Shown here piece by piece: positions 1 to 7,715 of a stretch of DNA of 48,930 nt. Made by a program: the position numbers and the translations under genes. The notes below the pieces were generated by a model, which was not told the origin of the DNA, did not search any database, and saw only the letters and a program-made list of their open reading frames with translations. Position 1 is the first letter of the stretch; each line of letters starts with the position of its first letter. Source of the DNA: a virus; the IMG/VR virus record IMGVR_UViG_3300048997_000141, positions 1 through 48,930 of that record. One strand, 5' to 3'.

Positions 1-8
1 AGCCGTAC
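1..8. repeat. 8-bp terminal direct repeat (copy 1 of 2)
   Basis: AGCCGTAC opens the window and closes it again at 48923-48930. Joining the ends with one copy kept restores an open frame on the minus strand; keeping both copies puts a stop a few codons later. This shows the two ends are adjacent in the real molecule. Whether the 8 bp are an assembly overlap or a physical end cannot be told from the sequence. Confidence 0.85.
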
Positions 9-182
9 ATCATTCGTGTATGGCACTCCAAGTTCGCCCGCGAGTTCCAACGCCGACTCTACCGACGCAAGGATCGCCATTTCATCGCCGCTCTCGAAAG
101 CCTCGATTACCAGTTTCGGATCGAAGCTCGACTGCTGAACCGCATTGACTACCCGGTCCAGCTCAGCGAGATCAATCTTCAT
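1..182 (-). CDS. Late protein spanning the contig ends, N-terminal 60 residues
   Basis: The ATG at 182-180 overlaps the stop of the holin-like gene as ATGA. The frame runs off the window at position 1 and continues at the far end (48930 down to 48802) once the 8-bp terminal repeat is collapsed. The joined product is 100 residues. It starts MKIDLAELDRVV, has an acidic, Ala/Leu-rich helical first half and a hydrophobic patch around LIIFGFIVHGYQ. It has no recognised family. It sits between a holin-like protein and a lipoprotein in the late operon, so a role in the envelope or in lysis is possible but unproven. Confidence 0.75.
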   Translation of the reverse strand, partial: MKIDLAELDRVVNAVQQSSFDPKLVIEAFESGDEMAILASVESALELAGELGVPYTNDVR

Positions 183-466
183 CGCGACACCACGTTGTCA
201 GGCAACCGCGCGGCCAGTGACGGATCGTTAAGAACGACCGTTTTGACCTCTGGCAGTGCCGCTACCGCCGCAATCCGCTGCTTCCGCATCTTATCGTACA
301 TGGACCAGAGAAGCCCGACCATCGGGGCTAGCACGCCAATCGCCGCCAGAATATCGTTTACCAGCGCCGACCAATCGGTTTTGGTCACCCAACCCTTCGC
401 GATGGCAAAGCCGCCACCAACAGTAAGAAGCCACCGAACGATCCCTTTGATTTGGTCGTTATCCAT
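179..466 (-). CDS. Small two-helix membrane protein, holin-like (Pam3 gp28 type)
   Basis: This 95-residue protein has two hydrophobic stretches, about residues 9-28 (GIVRWLLTVGGGFAIAKGWV) and 39-58 (ILAAIGVLAPMVGLLWSMY). A basic KMRKQR segment and a soluble tail containing ALPEVKTVV follow. Small two-span proteins ending this way are annotated as putative holins of the Pam3 gp28 type. An ATG four codons upstream (478) is possible, but GGAGG lies 5 nt before the ATG at 466, which I prefer. It sits in the late operon after two exported proteins. The holin role is inferred from topology and context. A second membrane candidate lies beside the endolysin at 12978-13316. Confidence 0.72.
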   Translation of the reverse strand: MDNDQIKGIVRWLLTVGGGFAIAKGWVTKTDWSALVNDILAAIGVLAPMVGLLWSMYDKMRKQRIAAVAALPEVKTVVLNDPSLAARLPDNVVSR

Positions 467-479
467 ACCAGCCTCCATG

Positions 480-1145
480 TCAAGGTGAACTTGCTACAAG
501 AAAGTTAACCAACGGCATTCCACTTGCCGAATCGGAAAACGTGGTCGAAGTTGTATCCGGCCAAGTACCATAGGCTTGAGTTCCAATCAATAAAACTTGT
601 GTCTCTGTTGAACCGATTGATACTGCTTGGCCGCCTATCATTGATAGGTATTGAGTACCGACTATGGTTGCTTGAAGAAAAGTTGCAGTGGCGTTGTCTA
701 CGTTAAACGCAAGCCAATAAGGAGTGCCTGCAAGGAACTGATAAGACATCGCCGCTGTAACTGTACCGGTAGTGGTAGTGGACATATCTCCGGTCGAAGC
801 TAAGGACAAACCGGTAGGTTTCTTTGTGGTGGGATCAGCTGCATAAATAGCAAAAGCGAATTTCCCGCCCGAGGACACAGTGGAGATTTTGGCCGAGATT
901 GAAGAGATGGTAACAGTTTCAGGGAAAACCATTGGAAGAAACAGTGGGCGGTTAGCGATAACTGTCGCTGTAGACCCGTATGTGGCTGGGATATTTGGCG
1001 GGTTGTAATAACGCCCAGCAGCATACCCCGGAAAACCTGAGAGTGCTCGTTGCTGGGTTAGGGAGAAAGGTGTGGCAATGTCACCCGCAAATGAAGCTGA
1101 GATCGCGCCGAAGAGACAGAAACTGGCTAAGGCAAGGCAACGCAT
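480..1145 (-). CDS. Exported phage protein with Sec signal peptide
   Basis: The 221-residue product begins MRCLALASFCLFGAISASFA followed by GD, a clear Sec signal peptide with an Ala-x-Ala cleavage site near residue 20. The mature part is rich in Thr, Ser and Ala, with beta-strand character: it mentions FAIYAADPTTKKPTG and YWLAFNVDN, as in jelly-roll or carbohydrate-binding proteins. I do not recognise the family. Its start overlaps or abuts the stop of the next exported gene at 1146. A signal peptide inside a head/tail operon is unusual, since virion proteins normally stay in the cytoplasm. A periplasmic or surface role is inferred. Confidence 0.8.
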   Translation of the reverse strand: MRCLALASFCLFGAISASFAGDIATPFSLTQQRALSGFPGYAAGRYYNPPNIPATYGSTATVIANRPLFLPMVFPETVTISSISAKISTVSSGGKFAFAIYAADPTTKKPTGLSLASTGDMSTTTTGTVTAAMSYQFLAGTPYWLAFNVDNATATFLQATIVGTQYLSMIGGQAVSIGSTETQVLLIGTQAYGTWPDTTSTTFSDSASGMPLVNFLVASSP

Positions 1146-1694
1146 TTAGTTGCCCTCCCACACGGTAACGGTGGTGCCGAGAGTGCTAACGCAAGCGAAA
1201 GCGTTGGTAGGCACAGGCTCACCTTGAAAATTCGTGCCACCGCCTTGATTGGTAGAGGAGGACCCTGGGTCGTAGTTCATCCCAACCCCTGCCACGATGG
1301 TGCCAGTACCTGGGCCGCAAGTCATCGGAGCCGTGCCCGTATTTTGCCAGCGAAGAGATTTACGCGTAGAGTTCGCGGCGATTAGTGTGGCTGAAGTTGC
1401 TGCGGCTAAAGTGACTCTGGTTTGGGTGATAGTCGCACCAATTGACTGTGTGACCCAAGGAGAAGTTCCTTGGGTGACAGATCCTCCACCCCCACCACCG
1501 CCTGAAATCAACAGATGCCCGGTACTATCACAAAGCACGTATTGAAAATTATTGTCAGCTTGTGTGATTGGAGAAGCCGCAGTCAAACACTGAATCGGTG
1601 CTCCATTAGCCTGTGCTCGGCCGCCGGTGTCAAGCTGTGCCTGGGCGGCACTAGCACCGCCCAGAAGGATGAGTAGTGCCGCCCAAATTCTCAC
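1146..1694 (-). CDS. Exported phage protein with Sec signal peptide and Gly hinge
   Basis: The 182-residue product starts MRIWAALLILLGGASAAQAQ, a signal peptide cleaved after AQA. A seven-Gly run (about residues 65-71) splits it into two parts. The first holds two Cys (IQCLTAA and YVLCDSTG). The second has RKSLRWQNTGTAPMTCGPGTG and VGMNYDPG, a beta-sandwich-like pattern often seen in small phage virion or secreted proteins. There are four Cys in all, consistent with disulfides after export. It overlaps the stop of the upstream gene by 4 bp (ATGA-type coupling). The family is not recognised; the export call is strong. Confidence 0.8.
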   Translation of the reverse strand: MRIWAALLILLGGASAAQAQLDTGGRAQANGAPIQCLTAASPITQADNNFQYVLCDSTGHLLISGGGGGGGSVTQGTSPWVTQSIGATITQTRVTLAAATSATLIAANSTRKSLRWQNTGTAPMTCGPGTGTIVAGVGMNYDPGSSSTNQGGGTNFQGEPVPTNAFACVSTLGTTVTVWEGN

Positions 1695-2101
1695 TTCTTT
1701 GATCCCTTCTTCGTTTCATCTTCGAGAACAGGGAACACGTCCTTGTTCAGCTTGTCTTTGACCTCCGGTTTGGCGGGGGCAGGCTTCGTAGTGTCGGGGG
1801 TATCCGGAAGCGGTGGCTGGCCACTCCCGTCCCTGACTACCGGCGCCGACTTCGGAATGAAGGGCCGGACGTCGTTAGTGCCCGGCTCCACAACTTCCTG
1901 CTCGTTCCAATCCCGATGCAGCTTCTCCACCGCAGCGATACCTTCGTCGTCCACACCCTCCATCTCGACCGACAGCCCGATGGTTCCATCTTTCGGTTGA
2001 CCGCCCTCCGTGACCGGAAAGGGCGTATCATCGCCGACGATAGTCCCCTCGTGGACAATTCGGTTAAGCATGAAGTGGTCACTAAGCAAACGAAAACGCA
2101 T
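1691..2101 (-). CDS. Small acidic, Pro/Lys-tailed late protein
   Basis: This 136-residue protein starts at an ATG preceded by GGGAGGG 5 nt upstream. Its first half (FRLLSDHFM, HEGTIVGDDTPFPV, VEMEGVDDEGIAAVEKLHRDW) looks folded. From about residue 85 it becomes a Pro/Asp/Lys-rich disordered tail ending KKGSKK. It lies directly after the cement gene, where BPP-1-like phages carry small head-completion or connector proteins. That position is the only functional hint. Intact, but not assignable. Confidence 0.7.
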   Translation of the reverse strand: MRFRLLSDHFMLNRIVHEGTIVGDDTPFPVTEGGQPKDGTIGLSVEMEGVDDEGIAAVEKLHRDWNEQEVVEPGTNDVRPFIPKSAPVVRDGSGQPPLPDTPDTTKPAPAKPEVKDKLNKDVFPVLEDETKKGSKK

Positions 2102-2113
2102 ATTGCCCTCCCG

Positions 2114-2572
2114 TTAGTTCGTGATCGTGATGCCAGCCGGATAAGGCGGGTTCGACTGCACATCGATTGTGACCTGCGCCGAAACCGTTCCCGCCGTCAT
2201 GGTGCCGACCACAACGTAGTTCAGCCGAACATACCGAGGGAACGCATTACCCGTAACCGGAACCAGCCGATGCGGCCAGTCGATCTGCCACAACTTCACA
2301 TTGGCAGTCAGATTGGCCAACGGGATCGCGCCCGTCTCGGCGTAGGTGACGTACGTTCCGGGGGTGCCACTACCGGAGTCCGGCGCTCCCTGAAACTGAA
2401 TATTGAGCGAGGTGCCACCGGTGAACGCCGCCTGCCCGTAGACCGACACGATCAAATCTTCGGTCGTGCCAAGGTCACGTGCGTTAAGCAGATCGATAAC
2501 GTTGGTAGACGCCCTCGTCGTGGTGATTGCCGATCCGGTAGGATCGAACTGCAGATAGCCGTCAATAATCAT
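2114..2572 (-). CDS. Capsid cement protein, Bbp16-like
   Basis: The 152-residue product starts MIIDGYLQFDPTGSAIT and continues with STNVIDLLNARDLG. This matches the opening of the Bbp16 family, the cement protein that stabilises the BPP-1 capsid as a jelly roll at quasi-threefold sites. The rest alternates beta strands and ends QVTIDVQSNPPYPAGI. GGGAG sits upstream of the start. It lies immediately after the major capsid gene, as in BPP-1. The family call rests on remembered sequence pattern plus gene order. Confidence 0.82.
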   Translation of the reverse strand: MIIDGYLQFDPTGSAITTTRASTNVIDLLNARDLGTTEDLIVSVYGQAAFTGGTSLNIQFQGAPDSGSGTPGTYVTYAETGAIPLANLTANVKLWQIDWPHRLVPVTGNAFPRYVRLNYVVVGTMTAGTVSAQVTIDVQSNPPYPAGITITN

Positions 2573-2596
2573 ATCCGTATCTCCTTCCCGCTGCCG

Positions 2597-3640
2597 TTAG
2601 ACCACGCGGGCTTCAGTGTTGAGGATAGCGTCCGTCGTCCTGACCGGCGCGCCGCGGAAGGTAGTTACAGACATCCCGTCCCACTCGCTGATCGCGAGAA
2701 GCACGTTCGACTTGTTGACCGCCTGTAGGTCGAGGTACGTCCGCACAGTGCGGTTGCAGTAGATCGCCATCCGACCCATGCTATCCCCAACGCGCGGGGT
2801 GTCCGAGCGCTGCGTGCCAGTCATTGAGGCCGCCGTCGTCGGCAACCGATTGACTGCGCGGATGAGCAGGTTGACGAACGAGGCCGCGGAACCACCGCTA
2901 AGCTGCGTTACGTCGATGTTGCAAATCCGAACCACATAACGCCAATCCCGAACCATCAGGCCGGCGTCCCAGCGGAAGTGATCGCGGTAGACCTGCATCA
3001 GCGAACCGTCGCTGAAGTTCTTCGTCTGCTCGCCGAGATCGCGGTGCGCGAGGCCAGCCTTGCTGCCCTTCGGGAAAATGCCCGCGACAGTCCGTGGTCC
3101 CCATACAACAATCCAGATGCTAGTGTTGTTGGAACCCGTCCCGCCTGCATCGACGACGTTCGCCGCATTGAGCGCCGTGCCGGTCGAAACCGTCGAGAAC
3201 CTCGGGGCAAAGCCCGTGATACGCTCCGGATTGACCGCCTGGTTTCCGTAGATAATGGCCTGCGCCATCTGCTGGGACATACCTTCGAGAAAGGCCTGCG
3301 TCTCCGACAGTCGGAACTCAGCAGTGTTGCCATTGAGATCGACGAGCGCCTTGTCGGCCTCGGCGTAGGTCTCCAGCATACCGCAGGTGTCGGTGATCTG
3401 CGCGGTCGTGGACTTCGTGGGCTGGACACCGTAGTTGAGCAGGCGCCAGGTCGCAGACGGAAGTCCCGTCCGGACAGTCGTGATATTGCCGGTCGGCTGG
3501 TTACCCTGAATCCAGAGCATGTCCGTCAGCATTTCGTTGGTCTGCGAGAGCAGCTCAACAATGTCGGCCAGAGTCTGGTCATCGCCGAAACGCGAAGCCC
3601 AGTCTGCAAGAGTAAGCGCCGTAGCGCCGAGAATAGCCAT
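2597..3640 (-). CDS. Major capsid protein, Bbp17-like (HK97 fold)
   Basis: This 347-residue protein starts MAILGATALTLADWASRFGD and contains LLSQTNEMLTDMLWIQGN, SATWRLLNYGVQPTKSTTAQ and YAEADKALVDLNG. These are the conserved N-arm and E-loop type segments of major capsid proteins in BPP-1-like podoviruses. It is followed by the cement gene and preceded by the scaffold gene, the standard head-module order. Family structures (BPP-1 cryo-EM) show a permuted HK97-like fold. No separate maturation protease gene is seen, so assembly probably relies on the scaffold. Confidence 0.88.
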   Translation of the reverse strand: MAILGATALTLADWASRFGDDQTLADIVELLSQTNEMLTDMLWIQGNQPTGNITTVRTGLPSATWRLLNYGVQPTKSTTAQITDTCGMLETYAEADKALVDLNGNTAEFRLSETQAFLEGMSQQMAQAIIYGNQAVNPERITGFAPRFSTVSTGTALNAANVVDAGGTGSNNTSIWIVVWGPRTVAGIFPKGSKAGLAHRDLGEQTKNFSDGSLMQVYRDHFRWDAGLMVRDWRYVVRICNIDVTQLSGGSAASFVNLLIRAVNRLPTTAASMTGTQRSDTPRVGDSMGRMAIYCNRTVRTYLDLQAVNKSNVLLAISEWDGMSVTTFRGAPVRTTDAILNTEARVV

Positions 3641-3646
3641 TGATCG

Positions 3647-4291
3647 TTATCCTTGAACCATATTGGGATACATCCGCTGGGCGGCAGATGACTGCGGCCG
3701 CGCGGGAGTGGAAGCTGGCGCAGGTTGACCTTCAGTCAGCGCCTTTGCCATTTTATAGACGAACTTGATGATGGCGGGGTTGTTCCCCGCGCCAGTCATG
3801 TCGAAAGCCGACTTGGTCTCGGGCGAGCCGTACTGTTCCAGGGCCTTGCCGATTGTCGCAAGCGTCCCAGGCAGATTCGCACCGCCGATTTCCTTATCCG
3901 CTTTCACCTCGCTCGTCCATGTTTCCTGCATTTTGGCCCAGGCCTGTTGCGACTTGTCGCCAGCCTCCTTAGCCTGCTGCGCCTGCAGATCAACCAACTT
4001 CTGCGCAGCTTCCTGCGAGATGCCATACTCCTTGGCGACCTCACCGAATTTCGTCATCAAGGCCGGATCGGCCTGAACCCCCTCGGGCAGCTTCAGCTTC
4101 GCAACGTCAAGTGGCTGGGGCGTGCCTTCAGCTTTCGCCGGCTCGGCGGCTGCCGGTTCAGCAGCGGGGGCTGGTTCGGCCGCCGGAGGCGCTGCCACAT
4201 TCGCGGCTTGTGCAGGCGTCTGCGAATAGCTTACATCGGGCGTCGGGGATGCAGTTGGGTTTGGGGCGCTCGGCGCCGGTTCGTCAGCCAT
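3647..4291 (-). CDS. Capsid assembly scaffold protein
   Basis: The 214-residue product has a low-complexity Ala/Pro/Glu N-terminus (about residues 1-65) and a helical middle containing GEVAKEYGISQEAAQKLVDL and an Ala/Gln/Lys coiled-coil stretch. It ends with a small conserved tail, AAQRMYPNM. The middle motif is typical of podovirus and siphovirus scaffolds that sit just upstream of the capsid gene. It should line the prohead interior and leave before or during packaging. Its start lies 8 bp inside the end of the Bbp19-like gene. Confidence 0.82.
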   Translation of the reverse strand: MADEPAPSAPNPTASPTPDVSYSQTPAQAANVAAPPAAEPAPAAEPAAAEPAKAEGTPQPLDVAKLKLPEGVQADPALMTKFGEVAKEYGISQEAAQKLVDLQAQQAKEAGDKSQQAWAKMQETWTSEVKADKEIGGANLPGTLATIGKALEQYGSPETKSAFDMTGAGNNPAIIKFVYKMAKALTEGQPAPASTPARPQSSAAQRMYPNMVQG

Positions 4292-4589
4292 TCTCTTGCT
4301 CCTTCACCATCGTCAGATACAAATCCGGGCATTCAGCCATTACCTCGGCGAGGATGGCTTGCCCGATGTTCATCTGTCCCGCGTTGAACGCGGTCACATA
4401 TGGAGAGTCAGAGAAGGGGTTCCTATACACTCCGCACCGATCTAGCGTGGACCATACCCATTGCCGGCCCTCTGCCATCCCCATAACAGCTTTTACAAAT
4501 CCTTTCAAGCGTTTGGCTTGTCGATCTGCCTTCTTTTGCCGCGCATTAACCTGATCAGGTTCGCTGGCGTTATACGGTTCATCAGCCAT
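4284..4589 (-). CDS. Bbp19-like small phage protein
   Basis: The 101-residue product has a charged N-terminus and then EGRQWVWSTLDRCGVYRNPF, FNAGQMNIGQAILAEV and CPDLYLTMVKEQ. The pattern R-x-W-x-W-x-LL-x-x-CG, then FNxGxxNIGxxLLxE, then CPD is diagnostic of the Bbp19-like family, found beside scaffold genes in many podoviruses. The function is unknown; the position suggests head assembly. The gene overlaps the next one (scaffold) by 8 bp and the previous one by 8 bp. Confidence 0.8.
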   Translation of the reverse strand: MADEPYNASEPDQVNARQKKADRQAKRLKGFVKAVMGMAEGRQWVWSTLDRCGVYRNPFSDSPYVTAFNAGQMNIGQAILAEVMAECPDLYLTMVKEQENG

Positions 4590-4815
4590 CTTCCCACGGC
4601 CCTACAAGATCCAGTTCCGGATCGCGAATTATATCGGGATTAGGAGACCAGCGCCGCCCGTTCGGGAACCACGAACATGCCTTTTCGCGGCCCTCGACAG
4701 TCCCACCGAAACCGAGAGCAGTCGGGTGAAGAGTAGCTTTAGCGCCACTACGACACCGGGCAAGTTGAGAAAGTACCCCCGGGTCAGGAGCATAAAGTTC
4801 TTTATCGTCGCTCAT
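4582..4815 (-). CDS. Small late protein, unknown
   Basis: This 77-residue protein starts MSDDKELYAPDPGVLSQLAR and is preceded by GGAAAG. It has two Cys (LARCRSG and KACSWFP) and a Trp-rich end (WFPNGRRWSPNPD and VGPWEDG). It is coupled to the tailspike gene upstream (4-bp overlap) and to the Bbp19-like gene downstream (8-bp overlap). No family is recognised. It is kept because it is well coupled and fills the gap between two secure genes. Confidence 0.65.
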   Translation of the reverse strand: MSDDKELYAPDPGVLSQLARCRSGAKATLHPTALGFGGTVEGREKACSWFPNGRRWSPNPDIIRDPELDLVGPWEDG

Positions 4816-7715
4816 GCTTTCCTCGTTGCGATAATTACGATGCCAGCTGGAACAGTGATCGAGGCCGCCGTAGAGTTGAAGAAGTAGTATTTGATCGTGT
4901 TAACAGCGGAAATCCACCGAACAAGCCCCGCTCCACCCTCGTTCCCGTTAAAGCTGTACCCAATAAGGAAATCGGCCAGAGCAACATTTGTCGCGGTAAT
5001 CGTACGTGTAGCGCCAGCGACGCCAGCAGCCAAAGTTTCACCGGGGTAGCCGCTGTCACTGAAATCGTTCGTGACGTGACCGAAGGTGTTAAACTGAAAC
5101 GCAGTGGCCTGCGAAGTCCACACCGCGCCGGCCGGGCCAATAAATGTCCAGGCTTGAGTTTGGTCGCGGAATACAGCGGTGGTCGTACCAGACGGTGGCA
5201 CAGTGCCGATAGCGGTATTTCCAGCGATATAGACATGAGCACCACAGTAGACAGTGTCACCTGCAGTATAGGAAGTTCCGCTAACGAAGGTGCCCCGCGA
5301 GGCAGCAAGCGGGCCAATATAAGTCCAAGTGATAGTACCATCTGACGAAGTAGTAGTACCGGATGGTGTAGTTGCACCACTGGGCGCGGTTGATCCAGCA
5401 CTGTAAACGCCGCTGATAGTATAGACTGTATCACCTGCGGTGTAAGCAGTGGCAGTAGTCCATTGGCCTCTGGTAGCGGTTTGGCCTTCCGAAACAGTAC
5501 CTGTGCCCGATGGGCCTGAGCCGAATTTTGTGCCTTGGACTGTGCAGAGATAAGTGACGCCACCATTAGTGACAAGGTCGTCTATAAAGGCCGTACCAGC
5601 GGCCCAAGCAGTAACCGAGGTGCTACCAGCAGTAACACAAGACCAACCAAACGGCTGCCCTGGCCCGGCATTTTGTTTAAGGCGAACTTCGCCCTGAGCA
5701 TAAGTACCGGTAGTTGGCGGAACCGTAGCATATTGAATAACCCGAGCGCCAGCTTCAGTACCATCACCAATAGCAATGCGCGGGGTTAGAAAACCGAGTT
5801 CGTAGAAGCTAGCCCGGCCTGCATGTTGCAGTGTTGGCGCAATGGTATTAACTTTACCTCCAGTCGCACGAAATTGTGGGACTGAACTAGCGCGTTGCAG
5901 AATAGTATCGCCGTTAATATACTGGAAATTCCAGCGAGTAGCATCTATTGATGGAGCCCAGCCAAGAATATTGCCGGTAACAAGCTTTGACCCAGAATAG
6001 GTATAAAACGAAGTCCCAACTTGGGCGTTACCTGCACCGGTGTAAATTGAAACGCCGCCTACACCAGCGTTCCACATCGAGGAATTACCATAATTTCCGA
6101 CGGACTTGGTGAGGTAAGATGAGTCTGGATCAGGACCGCTAGTGCCACCAAGAGAAATTCCAAGGTTCCCTAGAACACCAATTAGACCCTCAGTATAACC
6201 GCCCCCGAATAAACTAGCACCTTGGCAGTAATAACCTACCGCTACTTGGTAAGTATTGGCAGAGTTCCAAGCAATCGAGGATGAAGCTCCGATAACAATT
6301 CCGGTTCGACGCCAAATAGTTTCGTCAGTGCCTGGCTGTGTGGACGATCCAATACCTGGAGTGGTGTTTATAAGATAGTATCGATGGTCGTTAAGGATAT
6401 CAGCGATACCCTGGAAAGTGCGGTCAGCACCACCGATATCGTAACCGTAGTGTTCATTACCAAAAGACGATGCGTCGTAGATGCCACTAAGCCCAATGAC
6501 ACCGAAAGCCTCGAAGCCATGAGAAGTTCCCGCATTGGAATCAGCACCTTGGATGTAAAGCCCATGACCAGCGATGTTACGAACCTGGGTTCGCTTAATC
6601 CACCAGCCGTTGGGGGAACCGTAGAGTGCGCCTGTGCCAGCGCTAGTTGATCCAACGATGTTGATTCCATTCCCGGTAAAGCCATCGATGACGCAATCTT
6701 CAATGAAGCCGCGAGTACGTAGCCAAATCCCGTGATTAGCATCGGGGGCAAGCGTAACGCCACCATTTCCGGCCGAGATGATATGTAAGCCACTGAAATA
6801 TGAATTGACTGAAGCTGGGAGAGCCGTGGTAAGTTTAGTGCCACCGCCGGAGAAGTTGTCGTTAACGGTGATGGCCACAACACCGGCAGGGAAAAGCAAG
6901 ACCGTGCCGTTGTTATAAGTATAAGCACCAGCACCAACTCCGTGCCAGTATACTGTAGTACGAAGGTCGAAGCCTTGAGAGAAATAATAGTATTTGGCAC
7001 CCCAATAGATAGGTGCGCTGGATGGGATATTAGTAGTGACTGGAGCACGGTTGGTGCACTCCTGCTGGGCCATAACAGCAGGGTAGTTATCAGTCCCAGA
7101 GAAGGTTGAGGCATTAGTATAAACGCCGTCGCCGACGCCGCCGAACTGCTCAATCTCGCAGCGTTGCCCCTGCAGATAAGTATGGGCTACGCCGTTAACT
7201 GAAACGCCAGCGTACCGCGACGAGTATGCGGTTGGAGTGACTGGCGATGCTATGACAATGCGCCAGTGGCCACCGCCGTCACCCTCGGTCGCGTAGCCTT
7301 TGACATAGAAGGTCTGCCCAACTGACAGAGTTAAGCTGCTGGCAGCGATACTGGTAAACGTTGAAAATGTTTGGCCTCCAGCACCTCCCGAGGGGCCAGC
7401 TGGCCCAACTGGCCCCGTAGCACCAGGTGTACCGGGAGAACCTTTCAGATTAGTAAGTGGCCCATTCCATGCACCAGTAACCTTCATGTAAAGGTTTCCG
7501 GTCGCGCTATCCACGTACACGTCGCCGTTGTTGCCCAGGGTGGAACTAGGTACTCCCGAGCCGACAATGTACGACGGAACGTTCGGCCCAATTCCGCCGG
7601 ACTGATACATAATGCCAGTCGCAGTAAACTGCAGCCCACGCTCAGCACTCGCGTCGATTACCTCGAGGTTGCCGGTCTGCCGGAACGTAGCGTAGATATC
7701 GTTGTCGTCGGGCAT
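4812..7715 (-). CDS. Large tailspike / receptor-binding protein with collagen-like segment and right-handed beta-helix
   Basis: The 967-residue product is modular. Residues 1-90 form a virion-anchoring head. Residues 92-115 hold collagen-like Gly-x-y triplets (GSPGTPGATGPVGPAGPSGG). Residues about 185-690 have the repetitive Gly/Asn/Ser beta-strand pattern of a pectate-lyase-type beta-helix (for example GIWLRTRGFIEDCVIDGFTG). Residues 703-862 hold three tandem repeats resembling carbohydrate-binding modules (YTAGDTVY, VYxAG, TWTYIGP). A C-terminal cap follows. Such proteins bind or cleave surface polysaccharide, but no catalytic residue can be assigned from sequence alone. It lies between portal and scaffold, an unusual place. 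Its ATG overlaps the portal stop (TGATG). Confidence 0.85.
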   Translation of the reverse strand: MPDDNDIYATFRQTGNLEVIDASAERGLQFTATGIMYQSGGIGPNVPSYIVGSGVPSSTLGNNGDVYVDSATGNLYMKVTGAWNGPLTNLKGSPGTPGATGPVGPAGPSGGAGGQTFSTFTSIAASSLTLSVGQTFYVKGYATEGDGGGHWRIVIASPVTPTAYSSRYAGVSVNGVAHTYLQGQRCEIEQFGGVGDGVYTNASTFSGTDNYPAVMAQQECTNRAPVTTNIPSSAPIYWGAKYYYFSQGFDLRTTVYWHGVGAGAYTYNNGTVLLFPAGVVAITVNDNFSGGGTKLTTALPASVNSYFSGLHIISAGNGGVTLAPDANHGIWLRTRGFIEDCVIDGFTGNGINIVGSTSAGTGALYGSPNGWWIKRTQVRNIAGHGLYIQGADSNAGTSHGFEAFGVIGLSGIYDASSFGNEHYGYDIGGADRTFQGIADILNDHRYYLINTTPGIGSSTQPGTDETIWRRTGIVIGASSSIAWNSANTYQVAVGYYCQGASLFGGGYTEGLIGVLGNLGISLGGTSGPDPDSSYLTKSVGNYGNSSMWNAGVGGVSIYTGAGNAQVGTSFYTYSGSKLVTGNILGWAPSIDATRWNFQYINGDTILQRASSVPQFRATGGKVNTIAPTLQHAGRASFYELGFLTPRIAIGDGTEAGARVIQYATVPPTTGTYAQGEVRLKQNAGPGQPFGWSCVTAGSTSVTAWAAGTAFIDDLVTNGGVTYLCTVQGTKFGSGPSGTGTVSEGQTATRGQWTTATAYTAGDTVYTISGVYSAGSTAPSGATTPSGTTTSSDGTITWTYIGPLAASRGTFVSGTSYTAGDTVYCGAHVYIAGNTAIGTVPPSGTTTAVFRDQTQAWTFIGPAGAVWTSQATAFQFNTFGHVTNDFSDSGYPGETLAAGVAGATRTITATNVALADFLIGYSFNGNEGGAGLVRWISAVNTIKYYFFNSTAASITVPAGIVIIATRKA
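5130..5609 (-). repeat. Three tandem carbohydrate-binding-like repeats in the tailspike
   Basis: Residues about 703-745, 751-805 and 807-862 of the tailspike repeat a pattern: W-x-x-G/A-T-x-Y/F, then AGDTVY, then VYxAG, a Gly/Thr/Ser loop and TWTYIGP or AWTFIGP. The copies differ in length and are diverged at DNA level, so the duplication is old. The Trp and Tyr spacing suggests sugar-binding modules of the CBM5/12 style. Confidence 0.7.

Noticed and set aside
6368-7153. 261-residue reading inside the tailspike on the same strand
   Set aside because: It is Ser/Leu/Thr-rich shadow coding from the beta-helix repeats, with no start signal.
4812-7715. Diversity-generating retroelement target in the tailspike, as in BPP-1
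   Set aside because: No reverse transcriptase, template repeat or C-type-lectin end was seen in the whole genome.
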